Shown: positions 12,750 to 23,288 of the stretch, piece after piece
Numbering within the stretch: the stretch's first letter is position 1
How the letters are laid out: every line of letters begins with the position of its first letter
Assembly (NCBI GenBank): GCA_023375675.1
Contig: JALQBC010000010.1
Coordinates: 682,001-746,000, forward strand
Direction of reading: 5' to 3'
Length of the DNA stretch: 64,000 nucleotides
DNA from: Cytospora piceicola
Taxonomy: Eukaryota; Ascomycota; Sordariomycetes; Diaporthales; Cytosporaceae
Notes under the pieces: model-generated
Database searches by the model: none
Seen by the model: the letters and a program-made list of their open reading frames with translations, nothing else
What the model was told of the DNA's origin: nothing
Program-made: the position numbers and the translations under genes

Positions 12750-12899
12750 TGTTACGTATCTAGGTATATTTAAGCCTACTTTATTATAAAGCTCGCTACT
12801 AATATAGTCTATATAAGGGAGCTTCCTACGCCTATTGTAAATAGTGTATAATAGTAGTCAAGTTGCTCTATTCGATGTGCCCTGCTCTAGATCGTCTTA
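12750..12899 (+). repeat. Right LTR of Copia element, 150 bp
   Basis: The partner of 6321-6470. Here the inner (left) part is mutated and the outer (right) part keeps C and G at eight of the last nine differing sites. The purine-rich AAAAGGTG just before it (12742-12749) is a weak polypurine-tract candidate. Confidence 0.9.
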
Positions 12900-12904
12900 G
12901 ACGT
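12900..12904 (+). repeat. Right target-site duplication of Copia element (GACGT)
   Basis: An exact copy of 6316-6320, directly after the right LTR. Confidence 0.9.
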
Positions 12905-14450
12905 CCTTCTGCAATTTCATCCAGATGTCTGATGGATTCCTCTGATACTGAAAACATTATCCGAACACATGTAAATTTTGCAGTAACCGGAGTATTATTT
13001 TGAATTAAAAGGAGTAAGATGTTGAATTTCTTAACAACCAATGTGCACCAAAACTCCAGAAGTCAGAATAATGAAGGTAATTAATTGCTTTTACCTCCAG
13101 CGCAATGCAGCCGACCCGAGACAAACTAACCTGCATCGTAGACGGATCTGTAAATTGAACTGCAACCTGATCAGATGCAGTTGCTGCATTAACAAACTGC
13201 ACAAGAATTTTCAAGGTTCTGGAGGGCAGGTACTTGACCTGGAGTACTGGAGGCGCAAGACTTCGCCGAAGATCTTGTTTCAATCTATGGGCATTGTCCG
13301 CTACTTTACGAACTTCAGCTGACCTATCCTAGGTAACATACAATAAGCCCCTCGTTTGCGGAGGCTGGAAGATATCCTAGAAGCCTTGTAGTGTTGCCAC
13401 CCGAGGTCGCGAATAGCCTCAGAAAGATCTACACACTATACGATCCACATTCCAGACTTACATATAGCCTGTCGCACAAAGCATAAGCATATTTAGGTGC
13501 ATATGTCTAATTATACTCCCGTACATGCAGGTATGCGTTCCGGGAATGAATGCCTCTACCAGCCCAATTCAGCCCAACTCAGGTGGCGCGACAGTCCAGA
13601 TTGTATGTCTCCGGAGCTCCGATTAATATACAAAATGCCTGCCACGGCAACATTGAACTTTGCCATGGCGGTATTATTGTTCATGTAACACGTAACCCCA
13701 GAACATGGGACCTAGTCATGCAGGCTGAAGCCGACAATCATCGCGCAATGTGTTGAGACATACAAGGACTGTTCGGATGTCACTTGCGAGGACATCTGGA
13801 AGATGTGCAGTTTTGCAGAGTCATCCTGGGAAGGCAATCGATTGGCTCTGAATGCATTCGGGCTTCAAAGTAGTTTTACTTGGCGACGCATGTCAGCTTT
13901 TCGCGCCTTATATTACTAACACACCATGATGTTCCCCGATGTCAAATTCTTCTTGAACGGGGCTTCCGATTGAACCAATTGAAGGTCTCCAAGACTGGTG
14001 GCGCACGGTATGGCTGGCGACACGTACAATAGCCAATCAGCCATCCGTTACTCATACTATGTTGATGGACAATATCTTGGGGACAGAAATGACTGATCAA
14101 TCGATCGATCTCATCCGCGGAACGGGTACTTTTGATATACTTCCAAGGGCTTACCAGCAACAAAAGCGGTAAACTGTCACACGATACGCGAGAATATGAC
14201 ATGGGAGTAAGTATTCATGATTTCGTACCGTATTTAGCAACAGGGTAGAGTTCAGCTGGCCCACTTGCGCGTCTCTGCCAGGTTCGCAAGGAAAAGCAAC
14301 CCGTTGAGGACACTGGGCTGCATCTGCATTCCGTTCCAATGCTACTTCGTGGCTTTCAACATACTTTCGACGAATCCCCATTTGGTTCCAGAGCATATCA
14401 CAACGGCCTACATACTGAAAGAGATCCATGTCAAGAACCAATCAGGACAC
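12900..14450 (-). pseudogene. Possible disrupted minus-strand gene, family not recognised
   Basis: Protein-like segments with plausible splice sites are seen on the minus strand. One exon, 13318-13131, reads AEVRKVADNAHRLKQ, then APPVLQVKYLPSRTLK and VAVQFTDPSTMQ, and ends CAG followed by GTTAGT. An acceptor TTTTCAG at 12950-12948 opens 12947-12900 in the same phase (YQRNPSDIWMKLQKDV). Removing the Copia element and one target copy continues this frame for five codons to a stop at 6300-6298. Further upstream, 14441-14151 holds another open stretch (YVGRCDMLWNQMGIRRKYV) with a GTACGA donor. The middle, 13330-13940, has no clear exon. I recognise no domain. It could be a gene killed by the insertion and then decaying, or chance open frames; moderate support only for the last two exons. 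Confidence 0.35.
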
Positions 14451-14623
14451 ATGAATATTGAAATAGCACTACCATATAAATTTATACGTATGAGATACAC
14501 CCGAAACAACACCTTTCAGATTATATCGGAGTCCAAACAGTAGAGAGTGAACGATGTGCCAGCCGACTTTCCAGGGAGAACCTCCTAGAAGCATTCAAGG
14601 GGAAAACAATGAAGAAACATGTC

Positions 14624-15958
14624 TCAGACGCCCTCAGAAAAGGCGCCGCCACCCGCTCCACTGTCCACGGCCATGGCATGGTCCAGCCCGCAGACCTCAA
14701 ACAGCTTGACGGGGGTGATGCCCTCGGGCGTCCCCGTGACGCCCTCGTTCTTGAGCCTCAGCAGCGTCTCGCGGATGGCCGTGTAGGCCGGGGCCAGCGT
14801 GGCGAAGGAGAAGATGATGATCCGGAAGCCCATCTTGCGGGCCTGGTCCACCGTGATCAGCGGGCTGTGCCCGTTCTCGACCGAGTTGAGCAGCAGCGGC
14901 CACGGCTTGAGCTCCTCGACCGCCGCGGCGGCCTGCTCGTGCGACTTGAAGCCCTCGAGCAGGCCGACGTCCGCGCCGGCGTCGCGCGCCTCCTTGAGCC
15001 GCGCGATGCACTCGTCGTAGCCCAGGGACTGGAGCGCGTCGGTGCGCGCGATGAGCACAAAGTCCGACTTGAGGCGGCGCTTGGCCGCCACGGCCGCGCG
15101 GATGCGCGACATGTACTCCTCGCGCGGGACGACCTTCTTGCCGGAGAGGTGGCCGCAGCGCTTGGTGAGGATTTGGTCCTCGAGGTGCGCGCCGGCGACC
15201 CCTGAGCGGATGTAGTGCTCGACTGTGCGAGCTACCATGATTGGGCCTGGAGTATGATGTCAATTTAGTATGTGTGTTCTGTGGACGTGGATACAGAAGG
15301 AATTTGCCAAGAAGGCAGAGGGGAGTGGGGCGGCCTGGGGACCAACAGGTGACTTACCACCGTATCCCGTGTCCATATCTGCGATGAGAGGTGGTCCGAA
15401 GGGGTCGAGGTTCGCAATCATGTCTGCGTTATCCCTCATGTCGGCAAGCTGGGCAATGGCCAGGTCCGGCTGGCCAAGACGAGAAGCAGTTGTGCCAGCA
15501 CCGGTCTGTGACGAGTAACAGGACGTCTTGTCAGCGATGATGGTTTCCAAGTAGCCAAGCTGCCAAGACACCATGATCATCCGATCATTTACCAGAAAAG
15601 GAACATATCCACTTACCATGTATAGAGACTTGAACCCCAACTCCATAGCAGTGCGTGCCGAGAGTCCATCATACACTCCAGGGCAGACGACGAGCTCGTC
15701 TGTGTTCTCGATGAGGTGGCGTAGCTTCTTGGCACCCGAGAATGGCTCGTCATGGAAAGCTGGAGAGTCAGGAAACTCCTTGACCTCAACCTGAATAGGT
15801 GCTGCGCTGTTGAGTTTCAGCCAGGTCGTGGAGATAGTTGAGGACTTTTTGGACGATGGGATGGCAAGAAGTGGGCCATCTGGACTAGGGGTCTCTGACA
15901 TGTCAGACTGGTAGGCCTTGGTATCAAGATTAATTGTGTGGATAGCAATAGGTGCCAT
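14624..15958 (-). CDS. Isocitrate lyase/PEP mutase superfamily enzyme
   Basis: Three exons, 15958-15617, 15505-15358 and 15246-14624, give 370 residues. Both introns are 111 nt and in phase. The core is an alpha/beta barrel of the ICL/PEPM family: CPGVYDGLSARTA at 92-104, then TGAGTTASRLGQPDL, metal-site DMDTGYGG at 157-164, and the catalytic-loop signature KRCGH at 192-196, followed by ARTDAL and NSVENGHSP. Members include methylisocitrate lyases, oxaloacetate hydrolases, dimethylmalate lyases and carboxyphosphonoenolpyruvate mutases; all use Mg2+ and make or break a C-C or C-P bond next to a carboxylate. Which one this is cannot be decided by eye. An N-terminal extension of about 75 residues precedes the fold and has no strong mitochondrial signal. 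The start codon is the only in-frame ATG upstream of the core. Confidence 0.9.
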
Positions 15959-18900
15959 GATTAATGTTCTTGGATGATCGATTATTGGGAAATGTGGATT
16001 TGTAGGGCTAGTAAAATTGTATTAGAATGCAGGTGCCCGTTCGATCTCCAGCAGTCTGTGGACAAGGCCAGTGAGGTTATATATAGTCTCCTCATTTTTT
16101 GCTTCTCTAGATACGGACCTCTACACGTCTACAATCTCCTCCTGTGATCCCCCTTCCATCCCCAGCTTGCTCTCAGCAGGACTCGCCATCGCGCCCCGTG
16201 CAGCCGAAATGGGAGACGTGCAGAAAAAGCCAAGAATAGAGGTCTCACCACCCTGATAAAGCAGGGTAGGGGTGTGAGAGACGATATCAAGAGGTGTTGC
16301 AGCTCCTCGCCGTCGATGTGGTGTGGAGTCGAACTCCCAGGATATGTCTCCGACAGGTCACGGCCTCACAAGACGATGTCAACAAACACTCCAGCGCCTC
16401 TCCTCGTCTTCGATTGTGGTGTGTGGAGTCATACCCCGGAGCCTGGGCGTTCCAAGGTTCTCGGGAGATCACGGCGTGGCTCCGCTATACGGGCGTGACT
16501 GGGTCCATTGATACCCTTTTATGGTCGCCAAGGTCTCAGGAATGGCAAGGGCAGTCTGGGCCCGCAAGGAATGACGGCACCCCAGACCGTGACTGATCTT
16601 GGCAACTGCTTAGCATATTTGAATCTTGGTTGCGGCGATAGAGATTCCCGCCCGCGGCGGGTCAGCCCATGCATGTCGTTGCACAAATCGCACTCGTCTC
16701 GGACACCTGCATGTATCCCAAATCTTGGCGCCTCCTGATATACTGTGCACATACAGGTCACGATACTTAAAACGGGTACCCGTGATGTAAAGTAGTATTC
16801 CGGAAGGGATAAAATCGAGTTTACGAACGACAGGTTATCGTGATTCCAATATACCTCGGTACGTAGGTACATATATATATTAGTACAGCACTTTCATCGT
16901 TAAGCGCCCTACTTCGACTTCCTTACACTATAAGACTCACGTTACCGATCTACTGTGTATATTCGCATTGCTCTTCGCTCCTACATTCTGTATATACAGA
17001 ACTGTTTCAGGCGTGATGGATTCTTACTGGCAGATACCCAAGCCGCAGAGGCGATACTACGTTATACTTCAGGTTTACTTATCTAGGCGAGTAGGTAATC
17101 ACACCCGTGAACGCCATATTTTATGGATCCGTATTACGTGGCTGGTACCCGAAGGACGCAATCTATGTTTTACACTCTTTTGAGATCAGAATGGAGGTAA
17201 TAATATTTACCCGGTCGCTTTAACTTCTTTTAGCACAGATCTAGATAGGAATGCGTAGTGAGGGATAACATTGTATCTTCTAACTTGCTATTGTCGTCAG
17301 AGACATATAATACCCGACTAATAGCTAACTAATCATATAACAAGCACCTAGTCCATTCAACTTCTCATCTCAGATATAAGATAGAACATTTGTATAATAA
17401 CCCTGGGAAACCAAGGTTTATATTACTAGGTATATCGGCCCGACGACAGATGTGTCTAATATGCGAAGATCTGCCGTTTAAGGATAGAGTTCTCGAACAT
17501 TCAGCTAGGAAACAGTCGTGATAATACCTACTTGAAGCCACGAAGTCTTCATTTGTATACGCCGGTATGCTTTCGCGAATTTCACAGGTCTAACACTACA
17601 CCAGGGACCACTTGCCAAGGAACAATTGAGGAGATATTCAACCCGGAGCGGGAAAGATCAGCCATGACGGACGTAAGGGAACCCCCGGGAACCGCCAGTC
17701 GGAAAGAGCGGTATGTATCCGCGCAAATCGGAGTATAAAAGCAGCATGGGGCCCGGGGCCTGGGTTGGCGAGACCTGTCGGGGTCTTGGCTGCCAATTAC
17801 TCACCCTAGGGTAGGTAAGGTACTTTCTTGGTTGCCAGGGCAGTGGTCGGCCGTGGGGGTTACCCAGGTATCCTTCGGAAACTCTATCCATGGATGGTGT
17901 TATCTCGCACTTTGTTACATATCACATGGATGACCCGGGCAGGTCTTGCATACCTTGATGTGATGGGAGCCAAAGGAAATCATAGGGTCGCGGAAACTGT
18001 GTCCTGGTCACACGCACCAACCATGCTGCCAAGGCAATAAAGTAAGTATGTGTAACAAGTACGACTGGACAAACGACCCGCATCCTATGAATTGGTGGAC
18101 CGTATACACCCTATAGGTCTTTTTGCTCTCAAGCCTCCTTTCCTGTCAGGGACTTTTGAGCACGCTCTGTTTAGAGTTTGTGGCAAATTACGACGTTGGT
18201 GAGGCTATCGTCCTCGAAAGAGACCCTGGGTGGGAGATAGTCAGTGCTATCGTGCCAAGGCTGACCCAAGCCATGCTCGCTGCCAAGGCCCGCGATACCT
18301 ACCTTCTACGTCGTCGGACCATCCACACTACTGCGTTGATGGCGGGAACAGCCGCATTGTTTTATCTCGAAACTCCGCTTCTATTGGACTGCCTCCCTGT
18401 CACTCCATCCGGTCTCTCAGGTTCCCCATCGAATGAGATCCGACAATGTCTCGGCCATCTCCGCCCCCACGTGGGTTGTGGGTTGTGGGCGCTTTGTTCT
18501 GCGATCCTTTATATATCTTTCTCCCATTTTCTGCCCTTGCCATCCGCGCCCGCCAAGTCCAAGTCCCAAGCAACCTTTCTTGGCAAGCGGAATTCCTTGC
18601 CCGTAACACACCCCCAACATGACGTGTCAACATAGAATGGTCTGTAATATACCCCAAAGGTGCGGTACGAAAGCATTCCTTACAGATCTATAGTAACTGT
18701 TTGCGACGATCTGACCGGCGTGACAAGGTCTTTGAGACACTTGCAATCTTATCAGTGGCGACCGGTGGCGCTTATCATACTCTGACCGTTCTGCAGGTGA
18801 TATTAATCTGTGGCTGGCTGATCTTTAGGGTTGTGGAGGACGTCTTAGCTGCTTGGCCTTTTCGGTCCTGCCAAGAGGCCGAATGCACATCTATGTACGT

Positions 18901-19165
18901 ACGCCGAATCCACCAACGCTTCCGCGATCCTTCCTGTAGCCACATCGGTGTGCCATCCTCCGGTATGCAGGAGTTTGCTGACCTCCTCCTGGCGCCAAAG
19001 AAAACAGTGGCTGCCTTTGACCCGAGCTGACCGTGACCGGAGATGTAGACCTATTGATACCGGAGATACTTCTAAACGATACCAGAGCCGAGCCTATACA
19101 GAGTTTCTACTGTTCCCGTTTCCTTCTGAGGTCAATAGGTCACTGCACGATTCATCTTCTAAATC
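15959..19165. other. Long intergenic region
   Basis: No supported gene. Open stretches such as 18123-18635 begin at non-ATG codons and show no family signal. About 16800-17400 is mildly AT-rich. Two imperfect copies of a 40-bp segment lie at about 16303-16340 and 16400-16440. The right end is the promoter side of the DUF1275 gene. Confidence 0.4.
16074..16084 (-). promoter_or_regulatory. TATA-like box for the ICL/PEPM gene
   Basis: On the minus strand this reads CTATATATAAC, about 115-125 bp upstream of the start codon at 15958, a plausible core-promoter position in fungi. Confidence 0.4.
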
Positions 19166-20137
19166 ATGAGCAAGATACTGGAAACCAGCCAAGAGGCTTC
19201 CACGGGGAACAATTTCCTCGATCCCAGCGAGACGGAGAGAGGACATCTTCAACAACGATGGACGACACCCATTGATCACAGCCTTGCCAACGTTCCGCTG
19301 TTGGGATGTTGCTTTATCACCGGTCTCTTAGACACGACCATGTTTCAAGGTAAGAACTGCTTCCATTTCGCTAAAGTGCATAGCTGGGGTCTGCCTGGCT
19401 GCGCCCTGCTGTACGCGGGCAAACCCACCAGGGGAGGATGTAACAGAGTTTGTTTTGCTGACCGATGTGCTTTTTTCCACTCAGCATACGGCACATTCGT
19501 ATCGATGCAGACCGGTAACACGATTTTTCTCGCCCTCGGCGCATCCAATCAGAACAACAAGCCTTACGACTGGGCTCGCTCACTCTGCTCAATCGGCTGC
19601 TTCGCAACTGGCGCCTTCTTCTTCAGCCGTCTGCACAAGCGCCTGGGCCCGAAACCTACCCAGCGCGGAACTCTTGCTGCATCCTTCTTGATCCAGTCTG
19701 TGTGCATCTGCGTCGCGGCAGCGCTGATCCAGACCGGTTTCGTCGGCTCCCGGAACCACAGTGGCACCGGTGACAGCGACTGGACGGAGATGGCGCCCAT
19801 CGCATTTCTCAGTTTCCAGGCCGCAGGCCAGATCGTCGCCAGTCGGGTGCTGGGCGTGAATGAGCTCCCGACTGTGGTTATCACCAGCCTGCTGTGCGAT
19901 CTCATGTCAGACCCAAAGCTTCTGGCGTGGCCTATATTCTCTGGCAACAGGAAGAGGACTAACAGGGTTGTGGGTTTCATTTTGACGCTTGTGGGAAGCA
20001 TCATTGGGGGTTGGATGTTGAAGGGCACAGGAATAGTGACGCCGGTCTTGTGGCTTGTGTTTGCAATCAAGTTTGTCATCTGCTTGGGTTGGATCCTTTG
20101 GAAGGGAGAAGGTGGATCCAAGGCGGAGATTGTTTAA
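19166..20137 (+). CDS. YoaK/DUF1275 family membrane protein
   Basis: Two exons, 19166-19349 and 19485-20137, give 278 residues; the 135-nt intron (GTAAGA donor, CTCAG acceptor) joins LLDTTMFQ to AYGTFVSMQTGNT, exactly the family signature region. The family (YoaK, DUF1275) consists of six-helix membrane proteins found in bacteria and fungi, function unknown. Hydrophobic segments are visible at about 45-62, 75-95, 105-120, 140-160, 175-200, and in the C-terminal stretch VVGFILTLVGSIIGG and LWLVFAIKFVICLGW. The ATG at 19166 follows AAATC and is the first in frame. It stands alone, more than 2 kb from the neighbours on both sides. Confidence 0.88.
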   Translation: MSKILETSQEASTGNNFLDPSETERGHLQQRWTTPIDHSLANVPLLGCCFITGLLDTTMFQGKNCFHFAKVHSWGLPGCALLYAGKPTRGGCNRVCFADRCAFFHSAYGTFVSMQTGNTIFLALGASNQNNKPYDWARSLCSIGCFATGAFFFSRLHKRLGPKPTQRGTLAASFLIQSVCICVAAALIQTGFVGSRNHSGTGDSDWTEMAPIAFLSFQAAGQIVASRVLGVNELPTVVITSLLCDLMSDPKLLAWPIFSGNRKRTNRVVGFILTLVGSIIGGWMLKGTGIVTPVLWLVFAIKFVICLGWILWKGEGGSKAEIV

Positions 20138-20454
20138 GAGTATGCTGGCGTTGATATATATTAGAAGGTCTGGGTTTGCTGGTGGAAAACATAGATGCAT
20201 TCTTATCCGAAGGGTTCGAGCGAGATGATTAATGGTTTTTCTTTGGTCATGAAACCTTCAGTGGCAACCGAAGTCTGAGCTGGAAGAAATAATTAGAGTG
20301 TGCTACTTTGTTTGTCTTTAGGTAATATCTACACGTGGAAGAATACATAAAGCATGAGTTTCTGTCTAGTTTTACTGAGATAGATAGGTCTTAGAGATCG
20401 ATATAAGCAATGATTAGGATATACCAGTTGATGTCTAGATATGTAGTTAAATGC

Positions 20455-20461
20455 CCTATAC

Positions 20462-20501
<40 letters not shown>
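20455..20501. repeat. Compound (AT)n(GT)n microsatellite
   Basis: An AT run to about 20480 passes directly into a GT run of about ten units to 20501. Confidence 0.95.
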
Positions 20502-20655
20502 AAAACTAATTACAATGAGATATGTATTCAATATATGTCTGGAGTTTTCTATAAGTCTGTGCAGTTCATATATGCATAATCTGAAATCAACTGTCTATAC
20601 TAGCTGAATACATCTCAGTTGTTCAATGATAGAGTTTCATTTTCATAAAGTTAGA

Positions 20656-20745
20656 GTCCTAGAATCATAGCGGCCTGTACGTGTAGCAATAGTAACGAAT
20701 TGTGACTACTATTGCTACACGTACAGGCCGCTATGATTCTAGGAC
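20656..20745. repeat. Perfect 39-bp inverted repeat with 12-nt loop
   Basis: Bases 20656-20694 (starting GTCCTAGAATC) are exactly complementary to 20707-20745 (ending GATTCTAGGAC), separated by 12 nt. It lies about 520 bp after the DUF1275 stop codon. No transposon or RNA family is recognised. Confidence 0.95.
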
Positions 20746-22580
20746 CACAATCGAATTCCTTCTAATCCTGGGTCTATACCAGTCTGGCCTCCCAGACACC
20801 TGATTCCAGCAGACTCAGTATATCTAACTTTCAACATCCCCAGGTCTAGCAACCCAGAGTCTTCACTTTTCCCGAGCACAAAAAAGGCTAAACTAAAACA
20901 ACAACCGCACGACTGAAGCGCTTAGCAGGTCGTTTATATTCTACCACCGATTTGTGATCAGAACAAGTGATAATCACTATCGTCTCTGTTTACCTTTTTA
21001 TATACTTGCAACTCCCACACTTTCACCACAGGAATAGCAATAATAATGGGTGGTATAACGAAGGGCTCTCGTGGTTTCCTGTATAGACCTTAGCGATGCT
21101 AGGAGTTGTTCAAGGCACGGATGCCTGGTTGGAAGATATTTCATGACACATTGAACCGAAATATGTACCGAAATCAAAGCACCACCCGTGATTCTGTATG
21201 TACATACACATGTAAGATTCCAGGCCGCCCAACTACAGGTACGATTCATTTGGCCAGTACTGGGGAACAAGATAGACCATCAGGCCTCATCGTTCTCACC
21301 CCACTCGACGTCACTGTCGTCCTGTACGATATGACCCTAGGGTACCTAGGTAGCTTTGGCCTCGCCTCAAGTCGGCAAGCCAGCAAGACCTCGTCACTAC
21401 CTTTGAAAAAAGCGCCAGCAAGAGCAAGTCAACGAGACCGAACACTGCCATCACGCATGAGGAGAAGAAATAGTCGCAGAAATTTGTCAAGAAGGAACAA
21501 AAAGACAATAGTGCTTCTTATGGCAAGACAAAAAGGTAGAGGAGAGATTAGCAGGAGCTTCAAACTGGGCAGCTTCGACAAGAACATGAGAGTTGTTAAG
21601 GATCCGGGAATATAATATGATGATAATTTTAGCAACGGAAGGCTTCAACCTACCTAAGCACTGCTCAAAGCCTTGGAAGAAGGCCAGAAAGACCCTGTCG
21701 CTGCTATCGAGAGCCGTCAACAATAGCAGAACAACGAAACCGAGCTACGATGTCTCGAACTGAGAAGAAGGCGTTACAGAAGCAAGCCAACAAGGAACAC
21801 GGAAGCAATCCAGGTGGGGCCCCAACAATGCATTATGTTAATAACTGAGTCTATCTTTATGAGACCGTACTTATGTTCATAAGTCTTTTCCGAAGTCAAG
21901 AACGTCGGGATCATACCGATTGTGATCGGCAACACAGCTGTGAAGATTGGCAGTCGCAAACATAGATTTGTGTGAAGGATGACAGAAGCATATTCTGAAC
22001 TGATGTGTTGTGATCCATGACAGGGCTCACTCCCACAGTGATTATGGCAGACTGTCGATAAATTTGGTTTCCCAGTTTGGTTGAGCTACAGTTACTCAGC
22101 AGTGGACTGATAAAATCAAACATGGGCAATATCTAGAGAACACTGAATAAGTAACAAGAACAAGTTTGATTGTCACCCTGCCCGGAGTGTTGGAATTACA
22201 GTACAGTCAACTGGTGGCTAGCCCCTAATCCCTTATATACCATATGGCCCATCCAAGCCACCTGACTGATATATAAAGGGAAATATGACATATAGGGTAA
22301 GGGGTCACATGAATTACTAGTCAATCCATCTACGAGATGTATATGATATATCAAGGGTCTATGCCATATAGGGGTAAGATATATGGGGGGTAGTCACTGT
22401 ATAGGCAGGGTAAACAGGGGAAATAAGAAGGGTTAGGGTCAGCCGCCCCTTAGGGTTCCAGAAATTCATCAACCCTGCCGACGCCAATGAAACCCAGCCC
22501 GGCGTCTTCCACCGAACGACTCACACTTTTATTTTTGAGGGCATCAACCGGTCGGAGAAGGAAAAGGAGTACCCGGAGAT

Positions 22581-23288
22581 ATGGAGGAACTGGCCATCGA
22601 GCCGCACGGCCTCTTTTGGCAGGAAGACTTCATCACGCCAGAGCATGAGAGGGAGCTCATCAGGGTTTTCCAGAACGACCTCGAGTGGCCTGACCGCACC
22701 GGCCGGATATCCATCCACTACGGCTACACCTTCGACTACAAGACGTTCGGCGTCGACCCGAACATCCCCTTCAAGGAGTTCCCGGACTGGCTCAGGCCGC
22801 TCATACCCACCCAGGAGGGCCGCCCACCGGAGCAGGTCTGCCTGCAGCACTACCCCCCGGGGGCCGGCATCCCGCCCCATGTCGACACCCACTCGACGTA
22901 TGACCAGCTGTACGCCCTGTCCATAGGCGCGCCGGTGGTCATGCAGTTCAGGCGGGGCGAACGGAGAGTCGATCTGGATCTCAAACCCCGCAGCATGATG
23001 CAGATGTCGGGGGATTCGCGGCTGCACTGGACGCACTCCATCAAGAAGCGCAAGACCGACATCAACGCGGATGGTACAGTTCGCCCGAGAGAGGAGCGCT
23101 GGAGCATCACCTACCGCTGGCTGAGGCCTGGTGCCGAGTGTGACTGTGGGAACCTCGAGCATTGCGACACCGCGCAGAGGCGGAGTGGCATTGAGCGCGA
23201 GTATCGCTGGAAGCAGTACGAAGCAAACACCGATGTCCCGGCCCCGGAGACGACGGAGAACAACCCGGACGATCAAGCCATCTCATAG
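22581..23288 (+). CDS. AlkB-type 2-oxoglutarate/Fe(II) dioxygenase
   Basis: Intronless, 235 residues. The Fe(II) ligands are HxD at His100-Asp102 in PPHVDTHS and His152 in LHWTHSI; 2-oxoglutarate is held by Arg173 and Arg179 in RWSITYR. CLQHYPPGAGIPPHVD and DQLYALSIGAPVVMQF match the ALKBH8-like branch more than DNA-repair AlkB, so tRNA or protein oxidation is as likely as demethylation of alkylated nucleic acid. After the double-stranded beta-helix a Cys-rich segment (CDCGNLEHCD, 188-197) could bind zinc. It is convergent with the Rad26/ATRIP gene. The ATG at 22581 starts the conserved N-terminus; no methyltransferase or RRM domain is fused, unlike human ALKBH8. Confidence 0.9.
   Translation: MEELAIEPHGLFWQEDFITPEHERELIRVFQNDLEWPDRTGRISIHYGYTFDYKTFGVDPNIPFKEFPDWLRPLIPTQEGRPPEQVCLQHYPPGAGIPPHVDTHSTYDQLYALSIGAPVVMQFRRGERRVDLDLKPRSMMQMSGDSRLHWTHSIKKRKTDINADGTVRPREERWSITYRWLRPGAECDCGNLEHCDTAQRRSGIEREYRWKQYEANTDVPAPETTENNPDDQAIS

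Larger units (their letters stand above)
6321..12899 (+). mobile_element. Ty1/Copia LTR retrotransposon, full length, inactivated by RIP
   Basis: A 6579-bp element with two 150-bp LTRs and a GACGT target duplication. The interior is extremely AT-rich with almost no CpA or TpG while CpG remains, the mark of RIP, and no long frame survives. Frame fragments broken by stops still show Copia order on the plus strand: a protease/gag-pol junction near 8041-8110 (NVVYIKSFYINIISEA-like), the integrase C-terminal part near 9118-9300 (YPLIKNRK, then KAYIGYL), the reverse transcriptase near 10500-10720 (ALYKL, LWYKE-like, YINDYL at the YVDD site) and RNase H near 11160-11390. Integrase before RT separates Copia from Gypsy. 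A primer site abuts the left LTR. It cannot move by itself. Confidence 0.9.
20138..22580. other. Intergenic region with microsatellite and hairpin
   Basis: No gene is supported. It contains an AT/GT microsatellite (about 20455-20501), a perfect 39-bp inverted repeat (20656-20745) and, at 22190-22420, a segment rich in ATATAGGG/CCCTTATAT-like words. Open stretches near 21106-21615 are Lys/Arg-rich, lack a family signal and look non-coding. Confidence 0.45.

Noticed and set aside
6321..12899. Dating the LTR elements by LTR divergence
   Set aside because: All LTR differences are RIP-type transitions, so divergence does not measure time.
18123..18635. 170-codon plus-strand open frame
   Set aside because: Starts at TTG, no family signal, unlike the coding composition of neighbouring genes.
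22425..22440. Telomere-like TTAGGG words (also near 27070 and 31220)
   Set aside because: Single copies only, never in tandem; not a telomere or interstitial telomeric array.
22521..23276. 251-codon minus-strand open frame
   Set aside because: Antisense to the AlkB-type gene, whose catalytic residues are all present on the plus strand.
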